64,000 nucleotides of DNA from Clonostachys chloroleuca (taxonomy: Eukaryota > Ascomycota > Sordariomycetes > Hypocreales > Bionectriaceae), in assembly GCA_037952775.1 (NCBI GenBank), contig JBANAY010000003.1, positions 19,716,001-19,780,000 of the forward strand, in the 5' to 3' direction. A model generated the notes under the pieces. That model was not told the DNA's origin. It ran no database searches and saw nothing but the letters and a program-made list of their open reading frames with translations. Numbering within the stretch: the first letter of the stretch is position 1; each line of letters starts with the position of its first letter. Of the stretch, positions 10,384 to 20,760 are shown piece by piece. The translations under genes and the position numbers were made by a program.

Positions 10384-10676
10384 TAAGGATATCGCGACCA
10401 CCTCTCGACTGTAGATTGAGCTGCTCCCGCTGTGCTATCTTTCAACGCCTGAAGTGAGGTATGGAAGATGCATGAGCAGCCAAATTGTTTACATGCTACG
10501 CAATATATAGGTGGGCTGAAGCTAGTATCATGCCGAGACACGATGACATATTGTAAAATATTTAGCGACTGCTGATCAGACCAATGAAGAAAGTCATACT
10601 GTATCGTGTAGTACCCAGGGATATTCATAGGCTTATGCCGAGAACCCGAGACATGACGAAAGAGTCTAGATTGCAA
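10383..10676 (-). CDS. Hypothetical 97-codon ORF, possibly a relic
   Basis: An open frame immediately upstream of, and on the same strand as, the dynamin relic, ending where that relic begins. It has an aromatic-rich part (GYYTIQYDFLHW), two Cys pairs (CVACKQFGCSC) that could be a metal-binding knuckle, and a helical end. It may be a 5' exon of a fused gene or a separate fragment. I do not recognise the family. Confidence 0.35.
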   Translation of the reverse strand: MQSRLFRHVSGSRHKPMNIPGYYTIQYDFLHWSDQQSLNILQYVIVSRHDTSFSPPIYCVACKQFGCSCIFHTSLQALKDSTAGAAQSTVERWSRYP

Positions 10677-11555
10677 AGCGTCTGCAAGACATTGTTCATC
10701 TCACCGCTTCTTGGAATGCGTTGCGATAGTTAGTAATTTGAGCCTGAGATATCACATTTTCACTATCGCTCCTGACATCCGTATAATGTTTTTCCTGTTC
10801 CAAAGGGGATCGTTATGCTTTTATATCTCGAATCTGGTTACATCATATGAGCAGACATTCTCCTTTCCGGTAGCCAAGCCACGTCCCCGAAATATTGCAA
10901 CGTAAGCAGGGCGACGAGGTCATGATTGAACACATCCTCAGGCATAAACTCAATGTGCCTGTCCAGAAGTGGAGTCCACTTGCGAACTCTCGGGTTCAGA
11001 TCTAGCAGCTAAATTAGCCACAGCGTTTGCCCCATCCAATTTGTGTTCGAAACCCACCACCCTACAAAAACCAATCAAACACAGGCTGAACTCTGGTGAT
11101 ATAGAGGGCCACAGCGGAGTGTCATATGGACCCACCTAGGATATGACGCCGCAAGTAGCACTCGAGTAGTTAATAATCGTGAACTGATTGCCGTACGGGT
11201 TGGAAGCAGTTAAGATTCATAGCCTACGGCCTACTCTCGGTATTCCTGCTAATGATCAATTGACTGGAAACCTAAGGCCCCTCTACTACCGAATAAACCG
11301 AGTTGCTGTCTATTACCTAGAGAGGAATAGTATGATAGCCGAATTTGCCTAGACAAGCCGCATGCGTCTAATCATTCCACTCAGATTGTTAGACTTTTCC
11401 ACAGCCATATATAAAGCTTGAATTAACCAATACTAATTTCATACATCAAGAGATAAGTATTAAATGTAATTAATTAATTCCATTCTCCGCTGTATGAAGG
11501 ATTTCGTGTTCTATGTCTTACCATCGCCACTGAGCATCAATAAGTCCTGCCTCAT
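10677..11555. other. Intergenic region, no supported gene
   Basis: Normal to moderately AT-rich DNA. Short frames occur on both strands (64 codons at 10711 plus, 61 codons at 10950 minus) but show no domain, codon bias or neighbours to support them. Confidence 0.55.
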
Positions 11556-12237
11556 ATCTTCAAAAGACCTTTGGAAGTCGTCCAAGTTCAGCGACTGTAC
11601 AATATTTCCTGCGGGGTGAAAACTTACGATATCCACAAGTGCATTATATGTGCGCGGTCCCCAGTTATAGAGGCGGCTTTCTTTAGTAACTTCAAGGTAG
11701 GGTCTCTTTTCTAGAAATACGGTAGTTCTTAAGAAATACTCTACTAATAAGGGAATAAAGGAAGCTTTATATGTATACCTTTATACGGATGAATATAAGC
11801 CCGCAGTGATTGAAGCTATATTGGAGTATCTCTATACTGATACTTATACTTATTCGGACTCTACTGCTAGCTAGGCTATTTTCCATATCGATATCAATAT
11901 AGCTGCTGATTACTATCAAATTAACGGTCTCTTGAAGCTATCTGAAGATAATCTCGGGGACTTCTTGAGTGTATTGACGCAGCCAGAACAACTTCCCGTT
12001 ATTATTAAGGCTGCTGTAAAAAAGCAAGTTGATTGAAAGTTGCAGTCTTTAGTTGTATCGGCCTCAGTAAGATTCATAGAATCGCTTGTCGGTAATATGG
12101 ATTTTATGTTACTAGATCTCCCCATTAACTTCATAAATCTCATTTTTCAAGCATATATATCCCGGATTGTTCATATGGAATCAGTGATAATTAAAGGCCA
12201 GGCCGAGCTTAATGCGACCCTTCAACATTGTAATTAA
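11556..12237 (+). pseudogene. BTB/POZ-domain protein relic
   Basis: Pieces of a BTB domain are readable in order: KFSDCTIFPAG, then in a shifted frame KTYDIHKCIICARSPVIEAAF (family F-x-VHK-x-VLCSRSPFF), then after an interruption YTDEYKPAVIEAILEYLYT, IAADYYQINGLLKLSEDNL and a helical tail ending ATLQHCN with a TAA at 12235. A TAG near 11873 and a TGA at 12034 interrupt the last frame. Fungal BTB proteins of this size are common and mostly uncharacterised. Two frameshifts plus two nonsense codons make this a dead copy. The stretch at about 11690-11750 could be an intron but lacks a proper acceptor. Confidence 0.72.
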
Positions 12238-12857
12238 ATACTCAGAAGATATCAACTTAAGGAGGGTGAGAAATAGCAGATAAGGCACGAATCTGGAATA
12301 TACAGGCTCTGCATAGAATCTACTAGATGTTTAAAGCGATAGATATATATTGAATATTCCTATCTACTGCTGTTAAGACAGGCTGATTTCCAGTATCATT
12401 TTCCCACAAATGCATCCTAAGTCATCAGTTCTTATAGTACGATAATTGAATAATTAAGTTATATAATAATTCATCATAGATTAAATAATAGCAACCGCTT
12501 ACTGCCAGTCCGGCTAATATTAACAAGGAAACTTTATTACAACCGCGGAACTGGAATCATAAGACGGGATAAAATTATGTAGGATGTAGTAACTCTGTCT
12601 AATAAGTGCTGAGAAAATATAGAAGATAATATAAAGTCAAGGATATATTATCAACCTTGCCAGGGTGACCGTCGTTTTATAGAGGGAAAGTCCCGTGAGA
12701 GATTCACTGGTGATATAATAAGCAGCGGGCGTATCTTGCCTGTTTGGAAGTAGCTATTAAGAGTTACAAACACACTGCACTGGAGAAATAAATATAACAG
12801 AGGTTGATTTAATATATACTGGATCCCTAATAGTCGAGTTAGTTGAAACAAAGACAC
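12238..12857. other. Intergenic, AT-rich, no supported gene
   Basis: One 68-codon frame on the minus strand (12651-12857) has hydrophobic content but no family resemblance. Nothing else was seen. Confidence 0.5.
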
Positions 12858-13512
12858 TATACCTTTCGGGGGCGGCTATAGGGACGTTTTATAGAGTCCT
12901 TATTATTACTCTTCTTTCCTTCTCTGTGACTCTTTATAACCTTTTTGGAAACTCCAGCTTCCTGTACGAGCTGAGCGGTCTGACTCCCGGTCCTCTTACC
13001 ACCTTTCTGTTAACACGTCTTTAACTTCTTCCACTTCTCAACCAACTCTCTTATATTCCTATAATTCTCCTCTAGCACAGTAGTTAGTTTCTACTCTACT
13101 GTATAGTATAGCTTCCTGTTGATTAACTCTTCGCTTATAATTTCAATAGCTTCCTAATTATCCTCGGATATCTTATCTACTGCTGCAGAGGTAGGAGGAT
13201 CCTCCGCGGACGGACTTATACTGGTACTCTTATTCCTTGCCTCTGTATCGCTGTTCTCGGGGCTAGCTATCTCAGTACTTATCTGAGTAGCAGGAGCCAG
13301 GTATAGTACCTTAATAGAAGAGTCTGTTAAGGAATCAGTAGTTTCGCTATATATAGGAGCAGGATCCGACTCGATTTATATATATAACTACTCTTGGGCG
13401 ATAGAGTACTGATTATTATCTGCATCTTCTCTGATAATATTGACCGACCCGTTAGCAGTGATATTAGCAGGTACTAAAAAGATTATATCCAGAGATTGTA
13501 GAGATATACTGT
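12858..13512 (-). pseudogene. Unknown protein relic, acidic N-part and basic C-part
   Basis: Read on the minus strand from 13512, one frame continues for about 215 codons with only five stops, all TAG or TAA as expected from CAG/CAA. The N-terminal half is Ser/Thr/Asp/Glu-rich (DSLTDSSIK, ASPENSDTEAR, SPSAEDPPTS); the C-terminal half is helical and basic (ELVEKWKKLKTC, GGKRTGSQTAQLVQEAGVSKK, KSHREGKKSNN). The TAQLVQEAGVSKKVI segment could be a helix-turn-helix, as in proteins of pogo/Tc1-type elements, but this is only a guess. Its start lies just beside the inverted-repeat element at 13534, which may have split it from the frame at 14305-14559. Confidence 0.45.
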
Positions 13513-13533
13513 TGAGATTTACCCTATAGACTA

Positions 13534-14220
13534 TAGGGTAGATCCAGATTACCCTATATCAGTTGATCAAATGATCTCAGATTGGTATAGGGTAAGGAGG
13601 AATGAAATAACTAACTTAGGGCTCTCCAAAGCTGGAAGCCCTCTGAAGCCACTGGCCCAACCCACTGTGGCTGCCCGTTGGGGCAATTGCGTTAGCGGTC
13701 ACAACCGCTGTAACGACCGCTGTGGCGTCCTTGCTAGCGATCCCGTATTGCGCTGAAGCAGCTGCATTAGCGGACTTCGTGTCCGCTGCAGCGCTTGCAT
13801 TAGCGGACCTCGTATCCGCTGTACGAGAACCTCAGCACTTAGTTTAGTGAACCTCGTAACCACTGTAGCACCCGCATTAGCGGTCTCGTATCCCTCTGTA
13901 CGAAAACCTTATAGCGGTTACGAGTCCGTATTACAGAAGGCAACGTGTTATCTTCAGGGCCCTTACGGCCTGGAAACACCTATAAGTACAGGGTTTCCTC
14001 CCTGCTAGATAGAGATTCTATAAGTCACCAATACACTCTTTTATCTACCCTACAGTCTATCTTTCTTAGCTACCCTGTAGCTGATAGAGCTTTATTTTCT
14101 CTTATAGAGCCCGCACCTTCTACTACGCCTTTTCGAACGATCCTTCTCTAGTATTTCGGAGCCTACCCTATAGGCTTTATCTACCCTAGACCCAGCTTAC
14201 CCTACAGCTGGTCTACCCTA
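13534..14220. mobile_element. GC-rich TA-flanked inverted-repeat element (MITE-like)
   Basis: The ends match as an imperfect terminal inverted repeat: TAGGGTAGATCCAG at 13534 and, on the opposite strand, TAGGGTAGACCAG from 14220. Both ends abut TA (13532-13533 and 14221-14222), the target of Tc1/mariner-type elements. Further TAGGGTA/TACCCTA copies lie just inside both ends. The interior is GC-rich and untouched by RIP, unlike the flanks. No transposase is encoded; the two small frames inside (13571 and 13945, plus strand) look incidental. Confidence 0.5.
13692..13935. repeat. Degenerate tandem hairpin repeats inside the inverted-repeat element
   Basis: Irregular repeats built on GCATTAGCGG(A/T)C..CGT..CCGCTG. 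Several units are small palindromes, e.g. AGCGGAC-TTCGT-GTCCGCT and AGCGGAC-CTCGT-ATCCGCT, each able to fold into a 7-bp stem. At least six GCGG/CCGCT stems occur in about 240 bp. Confidence 0.6.
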
Positions 14221-14304
14221 TACTTGAGACCTTGACCTTTCAAAATATACTACTATCGAAACTCTAACCCAGGTTTGTATCTTTATTAATAATAATAGTA
14301 TAAT

Positions 14305-14559
14305 CTATAGTTTTCTGTTAGCTCTGCTCTTTTCGAGCTTAAAATAGAACCAGTATATACCCTGTATCTTACCACTACTTTCAGTATTACTGTCTGTCTG
14401 AACGCGGGAGGTTAAACTAGTAGTTATATACTCTGGCGAAGTAAAAGTAATAGGCACGCTTGGCCTGGCGCCAGTCTTACCTTTTGGCCGTTTAGCTTTC
14501 CACAGCTCTTCAATCGACAGGAGCTTATCAGACGAGCCAGGAGTCTCATCTATTTTCAC
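14305..14559 (-). CDS. Hypothetical 84-codon ORF, probably a relic
   Basis: Open minus-strand frame starting at a real ATG, with polar composition: SIEELWKAKRPKGKTGARPS, then Ser/Thr-rich sequence and a basic end. It lies on the same strand as the relic at 12858-13512 on the other side of the inverted-repeat element and may be part of the same destroyed gene. No known domain. Confidence 0.3.
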   Translation of the reverse strand: MKIDETPGSSDKLLSIEELWKAKRPKGKTGARPSVPITFTSPEYITTSLTSRVQTDSNTESSGKIQGIYWFYFKLEKSRANRKL

Positions 14560-16649
14560 TTCAGTTAGTATATACCTTACTTCTATACTAGCCCTGTTTC
14601 TTATACTGGTAATCTCTTTAATAGTCTCCCCAGTATACTGGGGAGGCTATATATTATCTAAGTCCTCAGCTGTATTTGAGGTCTGGATATAGTTTTAAGG
14701 CAAAGAAACTATAAGCTGTTACCTCTTTAACTTTAGTAGTATAAGCTGTAGAGGTATATATAGTCTGAATTCGAGAGCTATTATAAGAGTTTTAAAAAAG
14801 AATTATAGGAGGATTTAGACTAAGAGCTAAGGTATTTAGAATTAAAGTAGTATAAGATACTTAGTTTAATATAGAAGTTAATAGTAGATATAAAGCTAGT
14901 AAAACTTACAATAGAGGAAGGCCTCCTTTTATAGACTGATTCCCTTCTTTACCCTCCCCCCCCCCTTATAATTACTATAGTAAAGGATATAGGAGCTCAG
15001 GCTATCTATCCGAAAATAAATTATTATAAAAGCAGGCTGCTCGGATCCCTCCTCCTGGCTTTCCTGTATTACTTATTACTACTTAATATAATAAGAAAAG
15101 CCTTATATAGTTAGTAAGATTAAGAGGCTTAGCTGACTGTATATTAAGGCTTATTACTCTTAAGACTACCAGGGTACTAGGTTAACTGATATAAATATAT
15201 AACCAGATATAGTAAATAGTTCGGCTGGCGGGTTTATTTACTCTATAGTAGCAAAGTAGTAAATATTCTAATCCTGTTCTTATATTATCTTATATATAAC
15301 TAACTTATATATAAGATTATCCTTCGACCAGCTTGCTTACTCCTCTCGCTGTATATTTATATATCTCTGATATAATAATAGGCGAATAGCTTTAAAAAAT
15401 ATTAGAATTAGATTAGTTCTTCCTGGGCTTAGCTTTTCAGCTATAGTATAGTAGGAATATATATATCTCCTTCTTATCCTACAGCAACTGATACTAAGGT
15501 ACTTTATTAGCCCTATTAGGCTATAGCTTTAAGGCAGGTAACTATATTATCCTTTAGTATTTTAAGGATATAATCAGAAAGAACAGTATTATTACAGGCT
15601 AGGCCTAATATAATCAAGCTAAAGCTTAGTATATAGTACCTTAGCTGCTGCAGATAAGATACTATTATACTCCGCTTAGAATATCTAGTTAAGCCTGAAA
15701 CTACTATATAATTACGCTTAAGGCAGATTTAACCTTATTAGTAGCCTAAAGGAAGCTATAGTATATAAAAGTTTAATAGCCTGTATAGGATAATAATAGT
15801 ATACTCTTCGCTTAGTAATAATAATAATAATAATTAGTCTGTATAAAACTTATACTGCTCTATCCTCGCTCTGGTACTATCTTCCTAATATATATACCTT
15901 CTAACTCAGGTAAAGGAGTTAAGATAATAGAGAATTATTAACTATAGCTGCCCCTGATTAAGGAAATCAGATATAAGGTAGAGGCTGAAATAGACTGTTA
16001 ATTAAGTCTGAATAAACTAAAAATACCTTACTTTCTTACAGCTGATTCTATCCCTGTTTAAGCTCTCCCGTCTTATATCGAGAGCTAATAACTCTCTTAC
16101 TTATAGCTCCGCTTATAAGGTAATCTATTAACTCTAGTAGTATAATAATAAGATAGTAAATATACTGTGCTACTTGATTACTTAATATATAATCTCAGCT
16201 GGTATTAGCTGCCCAAAGATTATTATACTACCTTCGGTAATTACTTTTAAGATACTGGTATAGCTATATAGTAAGATAATATCGGATACTCAGTAGAGTT
16301 ATTGCCCTGTAAGTAAAGAAGTAGAATAAATAATACCTCCGGTGTTAAGAATACTCAATAAATAATAACTGCAGAAGATAGAGATAGTTTGTACTGATAA
16401 ATATAAATATGCTGTTTAGATTGTAGTTAGGCTAAGGGTAATAGGTATATAATAGCGAGGTCAGAAAATAGGAGGAAAAAAGAGACTGTAGAGGTATATA
16501 GCAGGGGCAGTAGGGGACTGGCCGCTTTATAGGTGGTATAAAAGCAGTAAGTAATAATAGGGCTGAAGATTGCCTGATATTATATTCGCCTAAATTAGCA
16601 GTCTGGACCTGCTATTTCCGAAGGCGGGTAAGCTGTACTATCTATTACT
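14560..16649. other. Partly RIP-mutated tract, no identifiable gene
   Basis: AT-rich but with more G and C than the stack to the right. A C-homopolymer is at about 14948-14958 and (TAA)n at about 15820-15835. Two plus-strand frames between 15.5 and 16.6 kb can be read through many TAA/TAG codons, but overlapping frames do equally well, so I do not call a gene. Confidence 0.5.
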
Positions 16650-18572
16650 CTATTAAATATATATATAAAGAACTTCTAGTAGAGTTATACTAAGAATAGA
16701 AGTATAAGATCTATAAGAATAATAAGATTAAATTATAATATAAATAAAAATAGATAAAAATATAAACTATAATTACTTATAATAACTAGATTAAATAATA
16801 TAATAATTAGAACTATAAAATTTATCTAAATATAAAGTAAGAAGTATTAGAATTAGTAAAATAAAATAATAATAATATAAATACTATTAAGTTATATCTC
16901 TAATAATAGTAGTTATAGAAGGAAAAACTATAAAAATACTATTTAAAAAAATTATTATTTCTAATAACTAGTAAAGAGAATAATAAAAAGAAAGAATTAA
17001 AAAATTATTTTAATTAATAAAAGAGAATAAGAAAAAATATATTTTAAGAAAAAAGAATTATAAAAATAAATAATAAAGTTCTAATAGTTTATTTTAAAAC
17101 TATAAATATTTAAAATACTTAAAGAGGTTTTAAAATAAATATCTAAGAATAATAATAGATAAGAAAAGCTTAAATAATAAATTAACTAGATAAAAAATAA
17201 TCTAAACTATCTATAATAAAGCTATAGTATAGTATAATATTAATAATAGATTAAAAAACCCTAGAAGCTATTAAAATAGAAAGTTTACTTTATATTCTTA
17301 TAGAAGTAGAGATTAAGAGGAACTAATTTATAATATTTATTAACTATAGAGTATAAGAAAATTATATTTTATTAATAATAATTAACTAACTCTACTTATT
17401 ATAGAAAGAAAAAAAAATCTATATAGTTACTAATATTAAAAGTTCAAAATTTAAATATAATAATAGAATTATTAATTTTAAAACTAATTATCTTATAATT
17501 AAAATCTAAAGAAAGAAATTTAATATTATCTATAATCTAGTATTACTAGGAATCTATAAAATAATACTAGATCTACTATAGTTATAAAATACTAATTTAC
17601 TAATAGACTAGTTTACTAGCTATATAGAGTAAAAGATATTTTTATAAATCTATATTAGAATTAATAGAAATTAAAATTTTATTAGATATTAGAAGAATAA
17701 AATAATTCTTTAATAATTAAAAGTATTATTATAAATAATAAAAATAATAACTTATAATAATAAGTAAATATAGTAATTATAGCTTTAATAGTACTATAAT
17801 CTAGGATAATAAGAAACTTATTCTAATAAGAACTAAGATAAATAATATAAACCTTAGAATAAATATAGAAGTAAGAATAGCTCTTAAATATATTTTTAGT
17901 ATTAATTAATTAGAAATAACTAATAAAGAAATAATAATAAAAATATAAAATTAAATATAATTAATAGTAAAAAGAAATAAAAAAAAACTATTTATAGAAC
18001 TATTTAATATTAGAATTAAAGAATAAAGCTAAATAAATAATAAATAAAAAGCTTAATAGAATAAAGAAAGTAATATTTAGTATAAATACTAATAAAAGAA
18101 ATATTTAAAATAAGAAGAATAACTTAAGAATATTCTATAAGAATATAATTATTTTAAGAAGATATTATTTATAGAAGAAATTAGAATAGAACTATTAGAA
18201 TATAGTTAGTAGAATTATAAAATCTCTATTATTAAAGAAGAAGAACTAGATTTTTATAAACTATATAACCTTATAAAATCTTAATTATAAATACTCTATA
18301 AATATATTAATAATATACTAGTAAAAGACTATATATAATTATTAATTTTATCTAATAGAATATTCTATAATATTTATACTAAAGAAAAACAGTAAACTCT
18401 ATTTAGTTATTAATTACTATTAACTAAATAAAATTATATATAAAAATAGAATATTTTTATTACTAATTATAGAATTTAAAAACTAATTATAGAATAAATA
18501 GTAATTTATAGTATTAGATCTAAAGAGAGTTTATAATTTAATATAAATTAAAAAAGAAAATAAATAGAAAAT

Positions 18573-18761
18573 TATTAAAAGGCTTTTCTAAAGTATATAC
18601 TATAGAGTAGATAGGTTAAAAGTAATTAATTAAGTTACTATCCTAGCTATAGAAGTAAACTAGTTATAAATATAGTTCCAGAGCAGTCCTAACTAAGCAA
18701 ACTACTCTGCTTCTAGCTTCCAGCTAGTAACTGCTAGTTAGTAGTATTTAGTATACTAATA
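18573..18761 (-). repeat. 3' LTR of the copia element (189 bp)
   Basis: Starts TATTAAAAGGC, ends ACTAATA on the plus strand; the unmutated solo copy at 42401 shows the original ends were TGTTGG...CCAACA. It differs from the right LTR at scattered C/T and G/A sites. Confidence 0.88.
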
Positions 18762-19614
18762 CAAGCAGTCTTTTATTTTCTTATTCTATATAAATAGCCC
18801 TTGTAATTATAGACCCTTTATAGCCTCTATAAATATAAGAAATAAATATATATAATTCTAATTCCTTATATCTTTATTAAAAAGATATACTATATATATT
18901 AGTCTGGATATATATATATTTTATTATTAGATTTCCCTACTTATTACTATAGTTATCCCTAGTAATAAGTAATTATAAGTATATACCCTACTTATATTAA
19001 ACCCTATTCTATACTACTATAATATTCCTCTTTTCCTTTTCTATATAGCTACCCTAGTATTATATATATACCCTCTATAATAATCTTTACTACTTTAGAT
19101 TAGAGTTTTATAGCTATTTTACAGAATAGTTATACCCTAATCCTCTTTTTATATATAAAGATATATATACTCTAGGATATAGTTTTATAGCTAATCTTAG
19201 TAGTATATAGTTAAACTTTTAATTTATTATTTTCTTCTCTATAAATAATTACTCCCTTCTTATATATTTTAGAGCTAACTAAATATAGAGATATAATACC
19301 TTCCTCCTCCCCCTTTTATCTACTTCTTGAAGCCTCTCCTCTAAGTTTATAATACTGCTCTACTATAGTATAGCCAGGGAAATAGCTATTAATTATATAT
19401 ACTTAAGTACTTAGTTTTAGAAACTCTTACTAATAGGCTTATATAGTAGTCTAAAGAATATTAAGTATACTAGCCTAGTAGTAAATTAAAGTTAGAAGGA
19501 TATAGAAGGAGCTTAGGAAGCTTAAGAGATAGGAATATTATATAGCTAAGAAGTACTCTAACTAAATATAAGTATTAATAATCTTTCTTTTTCTTACTTC
19601 TTTAGCTAATATAT

Positions 19615-20149
19615 TTATTAGTAGTAAGTATTCTGATAAATATATAGTATATATTAAGTTACTTACCTTAAGGAAAAGTAATAATTATTACTTTAATTAT
19701 AATAGTAATAGGATATAATATATATATTATAATAAGGGTAGTAATATTTATATTATTATACCTAAAGTCCTAATACCTTTTATATATAACTTAATTACTA
19801 CTTATAAAGCTCTTACTAAGCTTAATAAACCTGCTAGGAAACCTTTCTATAAGTATACTAAGATATACCTTCTGATTATATATACTAGTACTATCTAAAA
19901 GATAGTTTATAATCTTACTATAGATAGTACTTTTAATAGTTTAACTATCTATTAATAATATAGATTAGAACCTAGTTCTAACTATATTTTTAAGAATACT
20001 ATCTCTAAGGAGATTAAATCTCTTTTAGAGTACTATACTATTTATTATTAGTCTATAAGGCCTAATAATAATAATAGTACTATTTATAGAAGTACTAATA
20101 GGTCTAATAATAATAATAAATCTAAAGGTAGTTCCTTTAATATCTAATT
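19615..20149 (+). pseudogene. Plus-strand ORF relic in the 3' region of the copia element
   Basis: One plus-strand frame runs about 178 codons with only six stops (all TAA/TAG), far fewer than the other frames in the same DNA, ending in a run of Asn/Ser codons and KSKGSSFNI with a TAA. Upstream, at 19575-19605, is a pyrimidine-rich stretch ending in TTTAG that resembles an intron end. It lies antisense to pol between the RNase H end and the 3' LTR. Content: basic Lys/Tyr-rich N-part (KLNKPARKPFYKYTK) and Asn-rich tail. I recognise no family. Confidence 0.4.
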
Positions 20150-20534
20150 TTAATATATAGTAATAGTAAACTTAAGGGTAATTCCTTTAATATCTAATTC
20201 TAACCCCCTAGATACTATTTTCCTATATACTCTGAACCTAAGTAAAAAAGGAGAATAAAATAAAAAAAATAAAAAAATTAGATAGTTTAGCTAGTTCAGA
20301 TAGATAGATAGATCTAATTATTAGTAAATAGCTTAGATAGATAGGGGAATAGAATAGCCTCTTATAGGAGGCCCCCCTCTGTATATTCTAATTACTTATA
20401 ATATATTTAAATTCTTAGTTTAAAGTAGCTTATTATATAAGTTCAGTCTGTCTATATTTACTAAGCTATATCTAGTTTAGGCAGCCTCTTAATATCTCCC
20501 TTAATTTAAATTCTTAACTTATTTATTTCTATAA

Positions 20535-20760
20535 GTTTTAAAAATACTAAATTAGGTTTCCCTTTTATTAAAATATCTACTAGGTTATTCTCTTTATTAA
20601 TTTATTTTATTTTAGTAATTTTATAATATTTATATAATTACTATAAGGCTATTATATTAATTATTAATCTTTTCTCTATAGTTATACTGAGCTTAATAAG
20701 GTATTTATATAGTAAGAGAGAATCTATATAAATTACTAGTAGTATTTCTAGTAGTATTAT
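20535..20760 (-). pseudogene. Copia RNase H C-terminus (pol end)
   Basis: Minus-strand frame with two in-frame stops in AL**LYKYY and one after KIK, then INKENNLVDILIKGKPN and NKLRI before a natural-looking TAA. The Thr of the D-x-L-T-K motif is now Ile (ACA to ATA). In copia elements this motif closes pol, which fixes the class and direction of the whole element. Confidence 0.8.

Noticed and set aside
13520..14222. Telomere-like repeats (TACCCTA/TAGGGTA)
   Set aside because: The copies are scattered, in both orientations and of mixed spacing, and not a TTAGGG array; better explained as subterminal repeats of a TIR element.
15490..16620. Gln-rich protein relic on the plus strand
   Set aside because: It stays open only if many TAA/TAG codons are read through, and an overlapping frame does equally well; TGA is rare in RIP DNA, so this is not evidence.
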